Assembly: GCA_902810695.1 (NCBI GenBank)
Contig: CADDYV010000017.1
Coordinates: forward strand, 1 to 58,146
Origin: Actinomycetota bacterium
Lineage (GTDB): Bacteria > Actinomycetota > Rubrobacteria > Rubrobacterales > Rubrobacteraceae
Direction: 5' to 3'
Length of the DNA stretch: 58,146 nucleotides
Positions 50,290 to 57,945 of the stretch are shown here, one piece after another. The translations under genes and the position numbers were made by a program. The notes below the pieces were generated by a model. That model made no database searches and was not told the origin of the DNA. It saw only the letters and a program-made list of their open reading frames with translations. The first letter of the stretch is position 1. Each line of letters starts with the position of its first letter.

Positions 50290-53151
50290 ATGATGGAAAC
50301 AGGGACCGAACGGCTGGCTGAACAGCTACACGAAGCACTTGATGACAAATTGGAAGGGTATGTGCGCACCGACGCCGCTTCACGCGCCTTGTGGTCCACC
50401 GATGCCTCTATCTACCTCAGAAGACCTGTGGGAGTCGTCGTGGCCCGCTCGGAAGAGGATGTGAAACAGGCGCTTGGAGTTGCCCGGGAGCTGGGGCTCC
50501 CGATCACCCCTCGCGGAACCGGCACCTCTCTCGCCGGACAGGCGACCGCTCCGGGGCTGGCGCTGGATGTCTCCGAGATGAGAGACGTTGTGGAACTGGA
50601 CCTGGAGAACAGGCGCTGCGTGGTCGAGCCGGGTGTGATCCAGGGCGAGCTGAACGCGCTTGTCGAGCCGCACGGACTGGTCTTCGGGGCGGATACCTCT
50701 ACCTCCGAAGTTGCCACTCTAGGCGGGATGGTGGGCAACAACTCTGCCGGGATGCGCAGCCTCGTCTACGGGACTACCGCTGATCAGATCCTCTCTCTAC
50801 GCTGCATGCTCGCCTCCGGCGAGACCGTCGAGTTGAAAGCACTCCCCCGTGAAGAGGCAGAGCGCCGGGCCCGCGGGCAGGGACCAGAAGCGCAGCTCTT
50901 CAAAAACGCCTTCCAGATCGAGAAGAAATACGCTCAAGAGATAAGACAACGCTACCCCGCGATCGTGAGGCGCGTCTCCGGCTACGGGCTCGACGCGCTC
51001 CTCGACTCGAACACCGTGGACCTGACGCGGCTGGTGTGCGGATCCGAGGGCACCCTTGCGCTTGTTACCCGCGCCGAGTTCAGGCTGCGCGAGCTTCCCG
51101 AAGCGCGGGCGCTCGCTTCCTTCCAGTTCGGCTCACTGAGAGAGGCGGCCCGCGCCACGGTGGAGCTTCTGAAGGAGAATCCTTCGGCGGTGGAGTTGCT
51201 CGACGATGTGGCCGTGAGCCGCGCCAGAAGAGCGCCCGCCTACCGCGATGCCACGCGGTTCGTCCAGGGAGAACCAAAGGCGCTTCTACTCGCGGAGTGG
51301 AGCGGTAGCGAGGAGGAGCTGGAGGAGCGTTTCGCGGGGATCGAAGATCTCGGCAGAAAAGTTGGAGCGAGTCTGGTGGTCCCGCTGCGCGAGAAAGAGG
51401 AGATGGCCCGGACGGTCAAGCTGAGGAAGTCTACGCTGCCGCTCCTTCTGGGCACATCCGACAAAGAGAAGCCGGTTGCCTTCGTGGAAGACGCCGCCGT
51501 TCCGCCCGAGCGGCTAGAGGAGTTCATAGCGCGCTTTGAGGAGATCGTGGAGAGAGAAGGCACCTGGGCCTGCTTCTACGGCCACGCCTCGGTGGGCACC
51601 CTACACGTCAGGCCGGCGCTGGACACCGCAGACCCGGCGGGAGTGAGGCGGATGCGCCGCATAGCGGAGCAGGTTGCGGATCTGGTAGCCGAATGCGACG
51701 GCTCCATCTCCGGAGAGCACGGCGATGGCCTCTCGCGTTCGGAATTTTTGAACAGGATGTACGGCCCGGATCTGGTCCAGGCCTTCAGGGAAGTGAAGCG
51801 CGCCTGGGACCCCGACGGCCTCCTCAATCCAGGTGTGATCGTAGACCCGCCCCCGATGGACAGAAACCTGCGCATCGGACCGGGCCACAAGAGGCTCGCG
51901 CTAAAGACCAACCTCGACTTCTCCTCCCAGGGTGGCTTCGCCAAAGCGGTGGAGCTGTGCAACGGCTCGGGATTCTGCCGCAAGAGAGTGGGCGGCACGA
52001 TGTGCCCTTCCTACATGGCTACCTCCGACGAGCGCGACACCACCCGCGCGAGGGCCAACATGCTCCGTTCGGTGCTTGACGGCACGCTCCCACCTGAAGA
52101 GCTCACCGGCGAGAAGATGCATCAGGTCATGGATCTCTGCGTCGGCTGCAAAGCGTGCAAGAGCGAGTGTCCCTCGCAGGTGGATGTCGCCTCGATGAAG
52201 ACCGAAGTCCTCTCGCAGATGGGCGCGGCGCACGGCTTCTCGATGCGCCAGAAGGCAGCCGGGCACATCCGGCGAGGACTCGCCCTCGCCTCGCTTTTGC
52301 CCTCGCTCTACAACGCCGTTGCGGGCGCATCCTTCTCCCGCCACGCTGCATCCTTTGTGGGTATAGATCCTCGCCGTCCATTGCCCAGGGTAGCTCCGAA
52401 GACCTTCTCGAAGCTTTTCCCGGAGCTTCCGCAGGGAGATGGCTCCACAGAGGTGGCGCTCTTCAACGACACCTGGAACGAGTACCAGCGCCCCGGCATC
52501 GGGGTCGGAGCCGTGCGTCTTCTGGCGGCTGCCGGGGCGCGCGTGCGCCTACCGAGGGTGGCCTGCTGCGGGCGTCCGATGCTCTCGGAAGGGCTAGTAG
52601 ACGCGGCGAGAGAGAATGCCATCTACAACGTCAACACTCTCTGGCCGCTGGTGGAGCGGGGCATCCCCATCGTGGGGTTGGAGCCGAGCTGCATCCTGAC
52701 CATCCGCGACGACTACGAGAAGCTCCTGCCCCACGATGAGAGGGTGAAGAAGCTCGCCGAAGCCACCCTTCTCTTCGAGGAAGCCCTGCTGGAGCTTGAG
52801 CCGGACCTGCCGCTGAAAGAAGGTTCTCCGGTTTTGCTGCACGGACACTGCCACCAGAAAGCCCTGGTGGGTACGGCTCCAACCGAAAAAGCCCTGGGAC
52901 TCGCCCCCGAAACACAGGTAGAAGTCGTGGATTCGGGATGTTGCGGGATGGCGGGGCTCTTCGGCTACGAGAAAGGCCACTACGAAGTCTCGATGAAAAT
53001 GGCGGAGAGAAAGCTGTTCCCGGCGGTCAGAGAGTCGGAAGGTAGGGTGGTAGTCGCTCCCGGAACATCCTGTCGGGAGCAGATATCCGGCGGCACCGGT
53101 CATCAGGCCGTGCATCCCGCGGAGTACCTGGCAAGCCTGCTAAAGAGCTGA
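50290..53151 (+). CDS. FAD/Fe-S D-hydroxyacid dehydrogenase (YdiJ / D-2-hydroxyglutarate type)
   Basis: A 953-residue fusion of an N-terminal FAD-linked oxidase (PCMH fold; GTGTSLAGQATAPG near 77-90, TLGGMVGNNSAG near 150-161), an oxidase C-terminal domain, and a C-terminal Fe-S/CCG module. The first cluster motif, CNGSGFCRKRVGGTMCPSY, is the YdiJ type, the second is CVGCKACKSECP, and two CCG motifs follow (ACCGRPM, SGCCGMAGLFGYEKGHY). Such enzymes oxidise D-lactate, D-2-hydroxyglutarate or glycolate and feed electrons to the membrane. ATG 50290 is the first start that leaves the normal N-terminus; no strong ribosome-binding site is visible. Confidence 0.9.
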   Translation: MMETGTERLAEQLHEALDDKLEGYVRTDAASRALWSTDASIYLRRPVGVVVARSEEDVKQALGVARELGLPITPRGTGTSLAGQATAPGLALDVSEMRDVVELDLENRRCVVEPGVIQGELNALVEPHGLVFGADTSTSEVATLGGMVGNNSAGMRSLVYGTTADQILSLRCMLASGETVELKALPREEAERRARGQGPEAQLFKNAFQIEKKYAQEIRQRYPAIVRRVSGYGLDALLDSNTVDLTRLVCGSEGTLALVTRAEFRLRELPEARALASFQFGSLREAARATVELLKENPSAVELLDDVAVSRARRAPAYRDATRFVQGEPKALLLAEWSGSEEELEERFAGIEDLGRKVGASLVVPLREKEEMARTVKLRKSTLPLLLGTSDKEKPVAFVEDAAVPPERLEEFIARFEEIVEREGTWACFYGHASVGTLHVRPALDTADPAGVRRMRRIAEQVADLVAECDGSISGEHGDGLSRSEFLNRMYGPDLVQAFREVKRAWDPDGLLNPGVIVDPPPMDRNLRIGPGHKRLALKTNLDFSSQGGFAKAVELCNGSGFCRKRVGGTMCPSYMATSDERDTTRARANMLRSVLDGTLPPEELTGEKMHQVMDLCVGCKACKSECPSQVDVASMKTEVLSQMGAAHGFSMRQKAAGHIRRGLALASLLPSLYNAVAGASFSRHAASFVGIDPRRPLPRVAPKTFSKLFPELPQGDGSTEVALFNDTWNEYQRPGIGVGAVRLLAAAGARVRLPRVACCGRPMLSEGLVDAARENAIYNVNTLWPLVERGIPIVGLEPSCILTIRDDYEKLLPHDERVKKLAEATLLFEEALLELEPDLPLKEGSPVLLHGHCHQKALVGTAPTEKALGLAPETQVEVVDSGCCGMAGLFGYEKGHYEVSMKMAERKLFPAVRESEGRVVVAPGTSCREQISGGTGHQAVHPAEYLASLLKS

Positions 53152-53172
53152 CGGCAGCGGCGGCGCTTCCAG

Positions 53173-54609
53173 CTACTGTGCTTCTGCTGCGTCCACAGCT
53201 CTGAGGACGGTGAGTTTGTTGGGTGCCGTGGACTGTTTCGGTGAGGCTGAGGAGAACGCGAACCTGTTATCGGAGGCGGTTGCGTAGTTTTCGTCGTTCG
53301 TGTCGAGGAGCATCAGGAGCACCCTGACCACCATGTGGTCCAATCCGGCTCCCGCGAGGGATACCATCCGCCGCCGCGCTTCGATCGGGGAGAGCCCGGG
53401 GCTGGCGGGGCCATCCAGGATAAGCGAGGCGTAGTGCTCGGCGACGGCCAGGATCCTGGCTTCCAGCGGGATCCACTCCCCCCTCAGCCTGTCGGGGTAG
53501 CCCGTGCCGTCCATCCTCTCGTGGTGCCAGCGTACCCACCTGGCGGCTTCCTCGAAGCCCGGAATACCGGACAGAATGCGCTCGCTCTGCCTGGCATGCT
53601 CCTCGAAACGCATCCTGCCCAGCGGGTTCAACTTCTCTTTGGGCTTCAGCAGCACTTCGTCCGGCGCGCTCGCCAGTCCCACGTTTTGCAGGAGAGCCGA
53701 GATTCTGACCTTCTCCACCGTTGCCGGGTCGAGGCGCAAATTCTCCGCAATATCCGCCGCATACACCGCCGAGGCTGCGGCGTGCCGGGCGGTGTAACCG
53801 TCTCTCGCTCCCAGGCTCTCCAGGAGCCGCGTTGCGAAGGTCAGGGGCGAGGAGAGCACACCCTCTTTCTCCCGCTCCAGAGTCTCGATCCGCTCGTTAA
53901 GCTCCCTGAGCCGATCCCGCCATCTCTTGACCAGATGCAGCGAAACCAGCGCCATCGCCGCTCCGCAGAAGAGCACCAGCGCCGCCGCCGGTCCGAATGC
54001 GATTGTGGCGTACGCTGTCCCTGCGGCTGCGATTATTGCCGCCAAGTCTGATGGGATGGGCGGCAGGATCATCTCCCTGAACAGTTGCGGAAGAGGGGTC
54101 CCGTATTTTATTTGAACCAGAACAGGACTGATAGTGGCATCCAGTGAGCATAGCGCGAGCCCGGCCCCGACTGCTCCATAGATGAACGAGACGTCGAACT
54201 GCGGACCGAAGAGCAGCGGTTTAGAGAACATCTCCAGCACGTACGCTGCAGCCAATATTTCCAGCACGTAAGTGGCAGCACAGAATAGAGTCCTCAGCCG
54301 CTCCCGATAAAGCATCGAAGGTATCGCGACCAACAGGCCACAGAGGGGTCCCCCCAGTAGAAGCGCGGTCAAGATCGCTACGTGCGTAGCCTCAAACTCT
54401 GCCTTTCCAATATTGAGGCTCACAGGAAAGCGGCGAGAGATCACGCACACGATAGCCAGAATACAGCTTGCCGCAAATGCCGTTCGACTGAGCGAGAAAC
54501 TGAAAAAGTATGCCCAGGCAGCCAGAGCAATGAGAGCCAGGGCGGAAACTCCGATAACGTAAAGAAGTGCAACCCGGGCACGTGCTGAACTGGCGAGGGA
54601 TCCCATCAT
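53173..54609 (-). CDS. Membrane HD-GYP-like protein with lost HD dyad
   Basis: A 478-residue protein. Residues 1-228 hold about seven transmembrane helices, then a coiled linker (RLRELNERIETLEREKEG) leads into an HD-GYP domain (about 255-425). The GYP signature HHERMDGTGYP (362-372) is intact and H276 and H339 are kept, but the HD metal dyad is replaced by Q308-N309 (ALLQNVG for the usual LLHDIG) and a further metal acid by EH (AVAEHY). It is therefore probably not an active c-di-GMP phosphodiesterase and may be a sensor or scaffold. It lies downstream of tandem tiny ORFs on the same strand. Confidence 0.88.
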   Translation of the reverse strand: MMGSLASSARARVALLYVIGVSALALIALAAWAYFFSFSLSRTAFAASCILAIVCVISRRFPVSLNIGKAEFEATHVAILTALLLGGPLCGLLVAIPSMLYRERLRTLFCAATYVLEILAAAYVLEMFSKPLLFGPQFDVSFIYGAVGAGLALCSLDATISPVLVQIKYGTPLPQLFREMILPPIPSDLAAIIAAAGTAYATIAFGPAAALVLFCGAAMALVSLHLVKRWRDRLRELNERIETLEREKEGVLSSPLTFATRLLESLGARDGYTARHAAASAVYAADIAENLRLDPATVEKVRISALLQNVGLASAPDEVLLKPKEKLNPLGRMRFEEHARQSERILSGIPGFEEAARWVRWHHERMDGTGYPDRLRGEWIPLEARILAVAEHYASLILDGPASPGLSPIEARRRMVSLAGAGLDHMVVRVLLMLLDTNDENYATASDNRFAFSSASPKQSTAPNKLTVLRAVDAAEAQ

Positions 54610-54726
54610 GTACGCTCTACATAAGCTCCAGTACTTGCATGATTAGAGCATTCTAAAGCAGAACTCTCCACAAGTATAGAGCTTGAGATCCAAATTTAAG
54701 GCGCAAGAAGATTTTTTTATTTTGAT

Positions 54727-54750
54727 TTACCAACCCTTTCTGCAAAACAT
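54727..54750 (-). CDS. Tiny ORF, peptide MFCRKGW (copy 1)
   Basis: Seven codons preceded by a strong ribosome-binding site (AAGGAGGTGAAAAG, directly before the ATG). It is the second of two tandem copies in the direction of transcription and lies 118 bases before the HD-GYP gene on the same strand. Its three sequence differences from the other copy are all synonymous third-position changes (TTT/TTC, AAG/AAA, GGT/GGC). Whether it is translated is unknown. Confidence 0.4.
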   Translation of the reverse strand: MFCRKGW

Positions 54751-54804
54751 TCTTTTCACCTCCTTCGTACGCTCTGATTGGCAACAGAAGATCTTTATTT
54801 TGAT

Positions 54805-54828
54805 TTACCAGCCTTTTCTGCAGAACAT
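54805..54828 (-). CDS. Tiny ORF, peptide MFCRKGW (copy 2)
   Basis: The same seven-residue peptide, preceded by a GGGGGTGAAAAA ribosome-binding-site-like stretch. It is exactly 78 bases from the other copy. It is upstream in the direction of transcription. The bases after the stop (ATCAAAATAAA) are also shared by both copies. It is too short for ordinary gene finders. Confidence 0.4.
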   Translation of the reverse strand: MFCRKGW

Positions 54829-54994
54829 TTTTTCACCCCCTCTCGCGTCTCACTGGTAGAGCCTTTGCATTTTAAGCGGTATCTGTGGATCGTGCTGTTC
54901 AAATCGAACTTTTTGTTGCATTATTTTAGAAATTTACGACCAAAATGGCACTTTGGGAGCGGCCGGGAGCAAGCACTTTCGGATACGGGTTGCT

Positions 54995-56125
54995 TTACCC
55001 GACTTCCGAGGCGCGACCGGCGGCTTCTTCAAGGGCTTCGAGGGCTGAAGCCTGATCCATGCCGGTGCTTCTGAGAAGATCCACGGCTGCCGAGCGGATC
55101 TGTCCGACCAGCACGCTTATGCCGAGGTCGTGGCGGTCCCTGAGTATTCTGGTGGCCTTGCGGGCCGCATCGAGGGCGTAGCGCCGGGCTTCGTCTGGTT
55201 CCTGATTCTCTTCGAGGTAATTGGCGAGGGATTTTACTGCCTGCGAGAGGTCTTGCACGGCTTCGGGCAGGATCTTGGGTATGGAGTCTCCTCTTCTTAT
55301 GGCGTTGGTTGCTCCGCGGGCCAGGACTCGCGTGTTGATGACCGCAAGCTCTATCCTGACGTTCGCGTTGGAATAGAGTTGAAGGTGTTTCAGGGCCCTT
55401 CGGCCAGTTGGGGAGAGCCTGGCGGTTTCGTGGCTGGCTGCCAGGGCTTCATCGAAGCTCCGCACCCGGTCGTCTATCTCGCGGGTCTTGGTGAGCACGC
55501 GCTCGGCGCGTTCCTGATCACCTTCGGACAGGGCGCGGGCGATCTCCTCCAGCGCGATGGCCAGTTCGTCGAAGATCGGACGCGCGGTCCGCTCGACGTG
55601 GCGTTCAGGGTTTATGGGGAAGAGGTAGTTGATCGCCAGGGCGACGCCTCCTCCGAGCAGCGCGTCTACGAGCCGGCTCGGGGAGAAGCCGGATTGTGGC
55701 GGTTGCAAGACGACCACCAGGATCGCCGAGATGGCGGCCTGGTTGATCAGGATGGTCCTCTCGCCGAACAACATCGCCGCCACCATCGCCAGGGCGACGA
55801 CGATCCCGATCTGGGCCGCCCCGACGCCGATGACCAGCACGATCAAATCCGCAACCACCAGCCCCACGGCGACGCCCAGCGTAAGCTCTATAGCACGCCT
55901 GCCACGCTGGCCAAGCGCCAGCCCCAGAGAGACCACCGCCGCAACCGGCGCGAAGAACGCCTGCTGGTTGCCCAGCACGAAAGTCGCCAGGAAGTAGGCG
56001 ACGCTCGCCGCCACCGCCGTCTGTATTACCGACCAGCCGTTGGCCCGCAGCCTTCTAGCCCCGGAGGATAGCCGGCGACGAGCCCTCGCGAAAAGTCCGC
56101 CTCTCTCTGCCAAACTCGCTCCCAT
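54995..56125 (-). CDS. FUSC-family / aromatic-acid-exporter-like membrane protein
   Basis: A 376-residue inner-membrane protein. After a basic N-terminus (ARARRRLSSGARRLRANG), about six transmembrane helices lie at roughly 32-165 in the FUSC pattern (VAASVAYFLATFVLG, FAPVAAVVSLGLALGQRGRRAIELTLGVAVG), followed by a soluble helical C-terminal domain (about 175-376, HVERTARPIFDELAIALEEIARAL). Relatives export aromatic acids or are uncharacterised. It is the last gene before the AT-rich gap on this strand and faces away from the DUF427 gene. Confidence 0.85.
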   Translation of the reverse strand: MGASLAERGGLFARARRRLSSGARRLRANGWSVIQTAVAASVAYFLATFVLGNQQAFFAPVAAVVSLGLALGQRGRRAIELTLGVAVGLVVADLIVLVIGVGAAQIGIVVALAMVAAMLFGERTILINQAAISAILVVVLQPPQSGFSPSRLVDALLGGGVALAINYLFPINPERHVERTARPIFDELAIALEEIARALSEGDQERAERVLTKTREIDDRVRSFDEALAASHETARLSPTGRRALKHLQLYSNANVRIELAVINTRVLARGATNAIRRGDSIPKILPEAVQDLSQAVKSLANYLEENQEPDEARRYALDAARKATRILRDRHDLGISVLVGQIRSAAVDLLRSTGMDQASALEALEEAAGRASEVG

Positions 56126-56228
56126 AAATGCTGGTAAAAACTATAACATCCTGTTTGAAAGGGTTTGTGGGGAAGAACGCTGGCGATCATATAATTTATC
56201 CGGAAGGAGAAGTAATAAGGAGGCTCGC

Positions 56229-56723
56229 TTGAACCAGGATCGCCTGGAATCCGTCTGGGACTACCCACGCCCGCCGCAGGTTGAAGATTCGGAAAAGAAG
56301 ATCAAGGTGGTCTTCGGCGGCGTAACGCTGGCCTACACGTCCCGAGCAAAAAGGGTGCTGGAGACCAGCCACCCGCCGGTCTACTACATCCCGTCCGAGG
56401 ACATCAGGATGGAGTACCTGATGCCGACGGACAAAACCACCTTCTGCGAGTGGAAGGGCCAGGCGCGCTACTACGACATATCCACGCGGGATGAGATAAC
56501 AGAAGAGGAGAAGTCCGAGAGCGCAGCCGCCTGGTGCTATCCCGCCCCAACACCTCCCTATGCCGATCTCAAAGATTATGTCGCCTTCTACCCTTCGAAA
56601 ATGGACGCCTGCTGGGTGGATGGGGAGAAAGCCAGGGCGCAGGCGGGAGATTTTTATGGAGGTTGGATCTCCTCGGAGGTAGTCGGTCCTTTCAAGGGCG
56701 GCTCTGGAACCGGGAGTTGGTAG
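56229..56723 (+). CDS. DUF427 domain protein
   Basis: A 164-residue soluble protein of the DUF427 family. Matching blocks are ARRVLETSHPPVYYIPSED-like residues near 40-58 (RAKRVLETSHPPVYYIP), FCEWKGQARYYDI, AAWCYPAPTPPYADLKDYVAFYP and DFYGGWI. The fold is a small beta barrel; the biochemical role is unknown. A longer frame begins at 56040, but TTG 56229 has AAGGAGG five bases upstream and gives the expected family length. It is followed after three bases by pdxH, suggesting one transcript. Confidence 0.87.
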   Translation: MNQDRLESVWDYPRPPQVEDSEKKIKVVFGGVTLAYTSRAKRVLETSHPPVYYIPSEDIRMEYLMPTDKTTFCEWKGQARYYDISTRDEITEEEKSESAAAWCYPAPTPPYADLKDYVAFYPSKMDACWVDGEKARAQAGDFYGGWISSEVVGPFKGGSGTGSW

Positions 56724-56726
56724 GGT

Positions 56727-57362
56727 TTGAACGTCTCCGATCTCCGCGAGGAATACACCCGCTTCGGGCTCTCCGAATCCGACCTCGACCCCGACCCGAT
56801 AGAGCAGTTCCGCAAATGGTTCGAGGAGGCGCTGAACGCCGACCTCCACGAGCCGAACGCCATGACCCTCGCCACCGCCACCCCCGAGGGCAAACCGTCC
56901 GCTAGGATCGTACTCCTCAAAGGTTTCGACGAGCGGGGCTTCGTCTTCTACACCAACTACGAGGGCCGCAAAGCGCAAGAACTGGAGACAAACCCCTACG
57001 CCGCGCTCGTCTTCTACTGGGGAGAGCTGGAGCGACAGGTGAGAATCGAGGGTCAGGTCGTGCGCGCCTCTGACGAAGAGTCCGACGCCTACTACAAGAG
57101 TCGCCCGCGTGGCAGCCGCCTCGGTGCGTGGGTCTCGGAGCAGAGCCGCCCGATAAAGAGCAGAGAGCGGCTGGAGGAGAAGGTGCGAGAGTTAGAGACC
57201 GAGTACGAAGACCGGGAGATACCGCGTCCGCCGTTCTGGGGCGGATACCGGGTTGTACCCGAAGCCATCGAGTTCTGGCAGGGACGCGAGAACCGGCTGC
57301 ACGACCGGCTGCTCTACCGCTATTCGGGAGCGAAGTGGAAGATCGAACGCCTCCAGCCCTAG
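56727..57362 (+). CDS. pdxH: Pyridoxamine 5'-phosphate oxidase
   Basis: A 211-residue FMN enzyme that oxidises pyridoxamine or pyridoxine phosphate to pyridoxal phosphate, the last step of vitamin B6 synthesis. It matches PdxH in length and motifs: [23 protein letters not shown] (the FMN region, near 43-65), [35 protein letters not shown] and the C-terminal signature [12 protein letters not shown]. The gene follows the DUF427 gene by three bases. The TTG start has only a weak upstream site, so translation may be coupled to the DUF427 gene. Confidence 0.96.
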   Translation: MNVSDLREEYTRFGLSESDLDPDPIEQFRKWFEEALNADLHEPNAMTLATATPEGKPSARIVLLKGFDERGFVFYTNYEGRKAQELETNPYAALVFYWGELERQVRIEGQVVRASDEESDAYYKSRPRGSRLGAWVSEQSRPIKSRERLEEKVRELETEYEDREIPRPPFWGGYRVVPEAIEFWQGRENRLHDRLLYRYSGAKWKIERLQP

Positions 57363-57420
57363 CGCCCGGAGAGCCATTTGCCAAAAGAGGTTAAGGTCTA
57401 CATAGAGCACAGTCCTTCTG

Positions 57421-57666
57421 TTACTGCTCGCTCTTCTTTGCGTGCTCCGTCTCGTCGTGGGTTGCCTCGCTCCCGGCTAGCTCCTCTTCCTTTTCGCGCT
57501 CGTTTACCTTATCCTCTTCATTCTCGCCTGCCGCGTTCTTATTGAACTCCCGTATACTGGTCTTGATCCCCTTGGCAAGTTCGGGGATGCGGTTGGCGCC
57601 GAAAAGCAGCACGACGATCACGAGCAGGATGATCAAATGGACGGGTGATGTGAGTCCTGTGAGCAT
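57421..57666 (-). CDS. tatA: Sec-independent translocase subunit TatA (copy 2)
   Basis: An 81-residue TatA/E protein. One transmembrane helix (about 9-24, VHLIILLVIVVLLFGA) is followed by the hinge ANRIPELAKGIKTSIREFNK and an acidic, disordered tail. It is shorter and more acidic in the tail than copy 1 at 11209-11478, with which it shares the FGA-R-PELxKG core. Two TatA paralogues may assemble different translocases or serve different substrates. It is preceded on its transcript by a 17-codon leader ORF and a hairpin. Confidence 0.93.
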   Translation of the reverse strand: MLTGLTSPVHLIILLVIVVLLFGANRIPELAKGIKTSIREFNKNAAGENEEDKVNEREKEEELAGSEATHDETEHAKKSEQ

Positions 57667-57684
57667 GAGTGTTTAGCCTTTTTG

Positions 57685-57738
57685 TTATCTGGTTGCGCTT
57701 CGTAAAGCCGCGTTCTCGACTAGCCGGGGTGTGATCAT
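57685..57738 (-). CDS. Putative 17-codon leader ORF of tatA2
   Basis: A short ORF (MITPRLVENAALRSATR) with a good ribosome-binding site (AAGGAGGTCATCTCC) ends 18 bases before the tatA2 start. Such an arrangement suggests a leader peptide or translational coupling. No codon bias or family match is recognised. Confidence 0.3.
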   Translation of the reverse strand: MITPRLVENAALRSATR

Positions 57739-57825
57739 GGAGATGACCTCCTTCGCTGGGGCTCATCGTCTCCCCAACTTTGGAAGGGCTGGGCTGGCAC
57801 ACAAGAAGAGTACCGGCCCAGAATA

Positions 57826-57843
57826 GGCGACAATAGCGTCGCC
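57826..57843. promoter_or_regulatory. Inverted repeat GGCGAC-N6-GTCGCC upstream of tatA2
   Basis: A perfect 6-bp inverted repeat about 90 bases before the leader ORF. It could be an operator or the base of a leader hairpin. Confidence 0.35.
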
Positions 57844-57945
57844 AGTTAGACGCAAGCTACTTACTTATCAAACTATAGCATACCGTCTCTTGCTGCCCTC
57901 ATCCCGCCCTGGGCCTCGCTACAAGCCATCAAAAAGCGCTCCCTA

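Larger units (their letters stand above)
54706..54856. repeat. 78-bp imperfect tandem repeat
   Basis: Two copies (about 54706-54783 and 54784-54856) inside the only long gene-free gap, 54610-54994. The gap is AT-rich compared with the rest of the window. Conserved parts are the ribosome-binding-site-like stretch, the tiny ORF, and the block after its stop. The rest of the gap (54857-54994) holds no feature I recognise. Confidence 0.85.
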
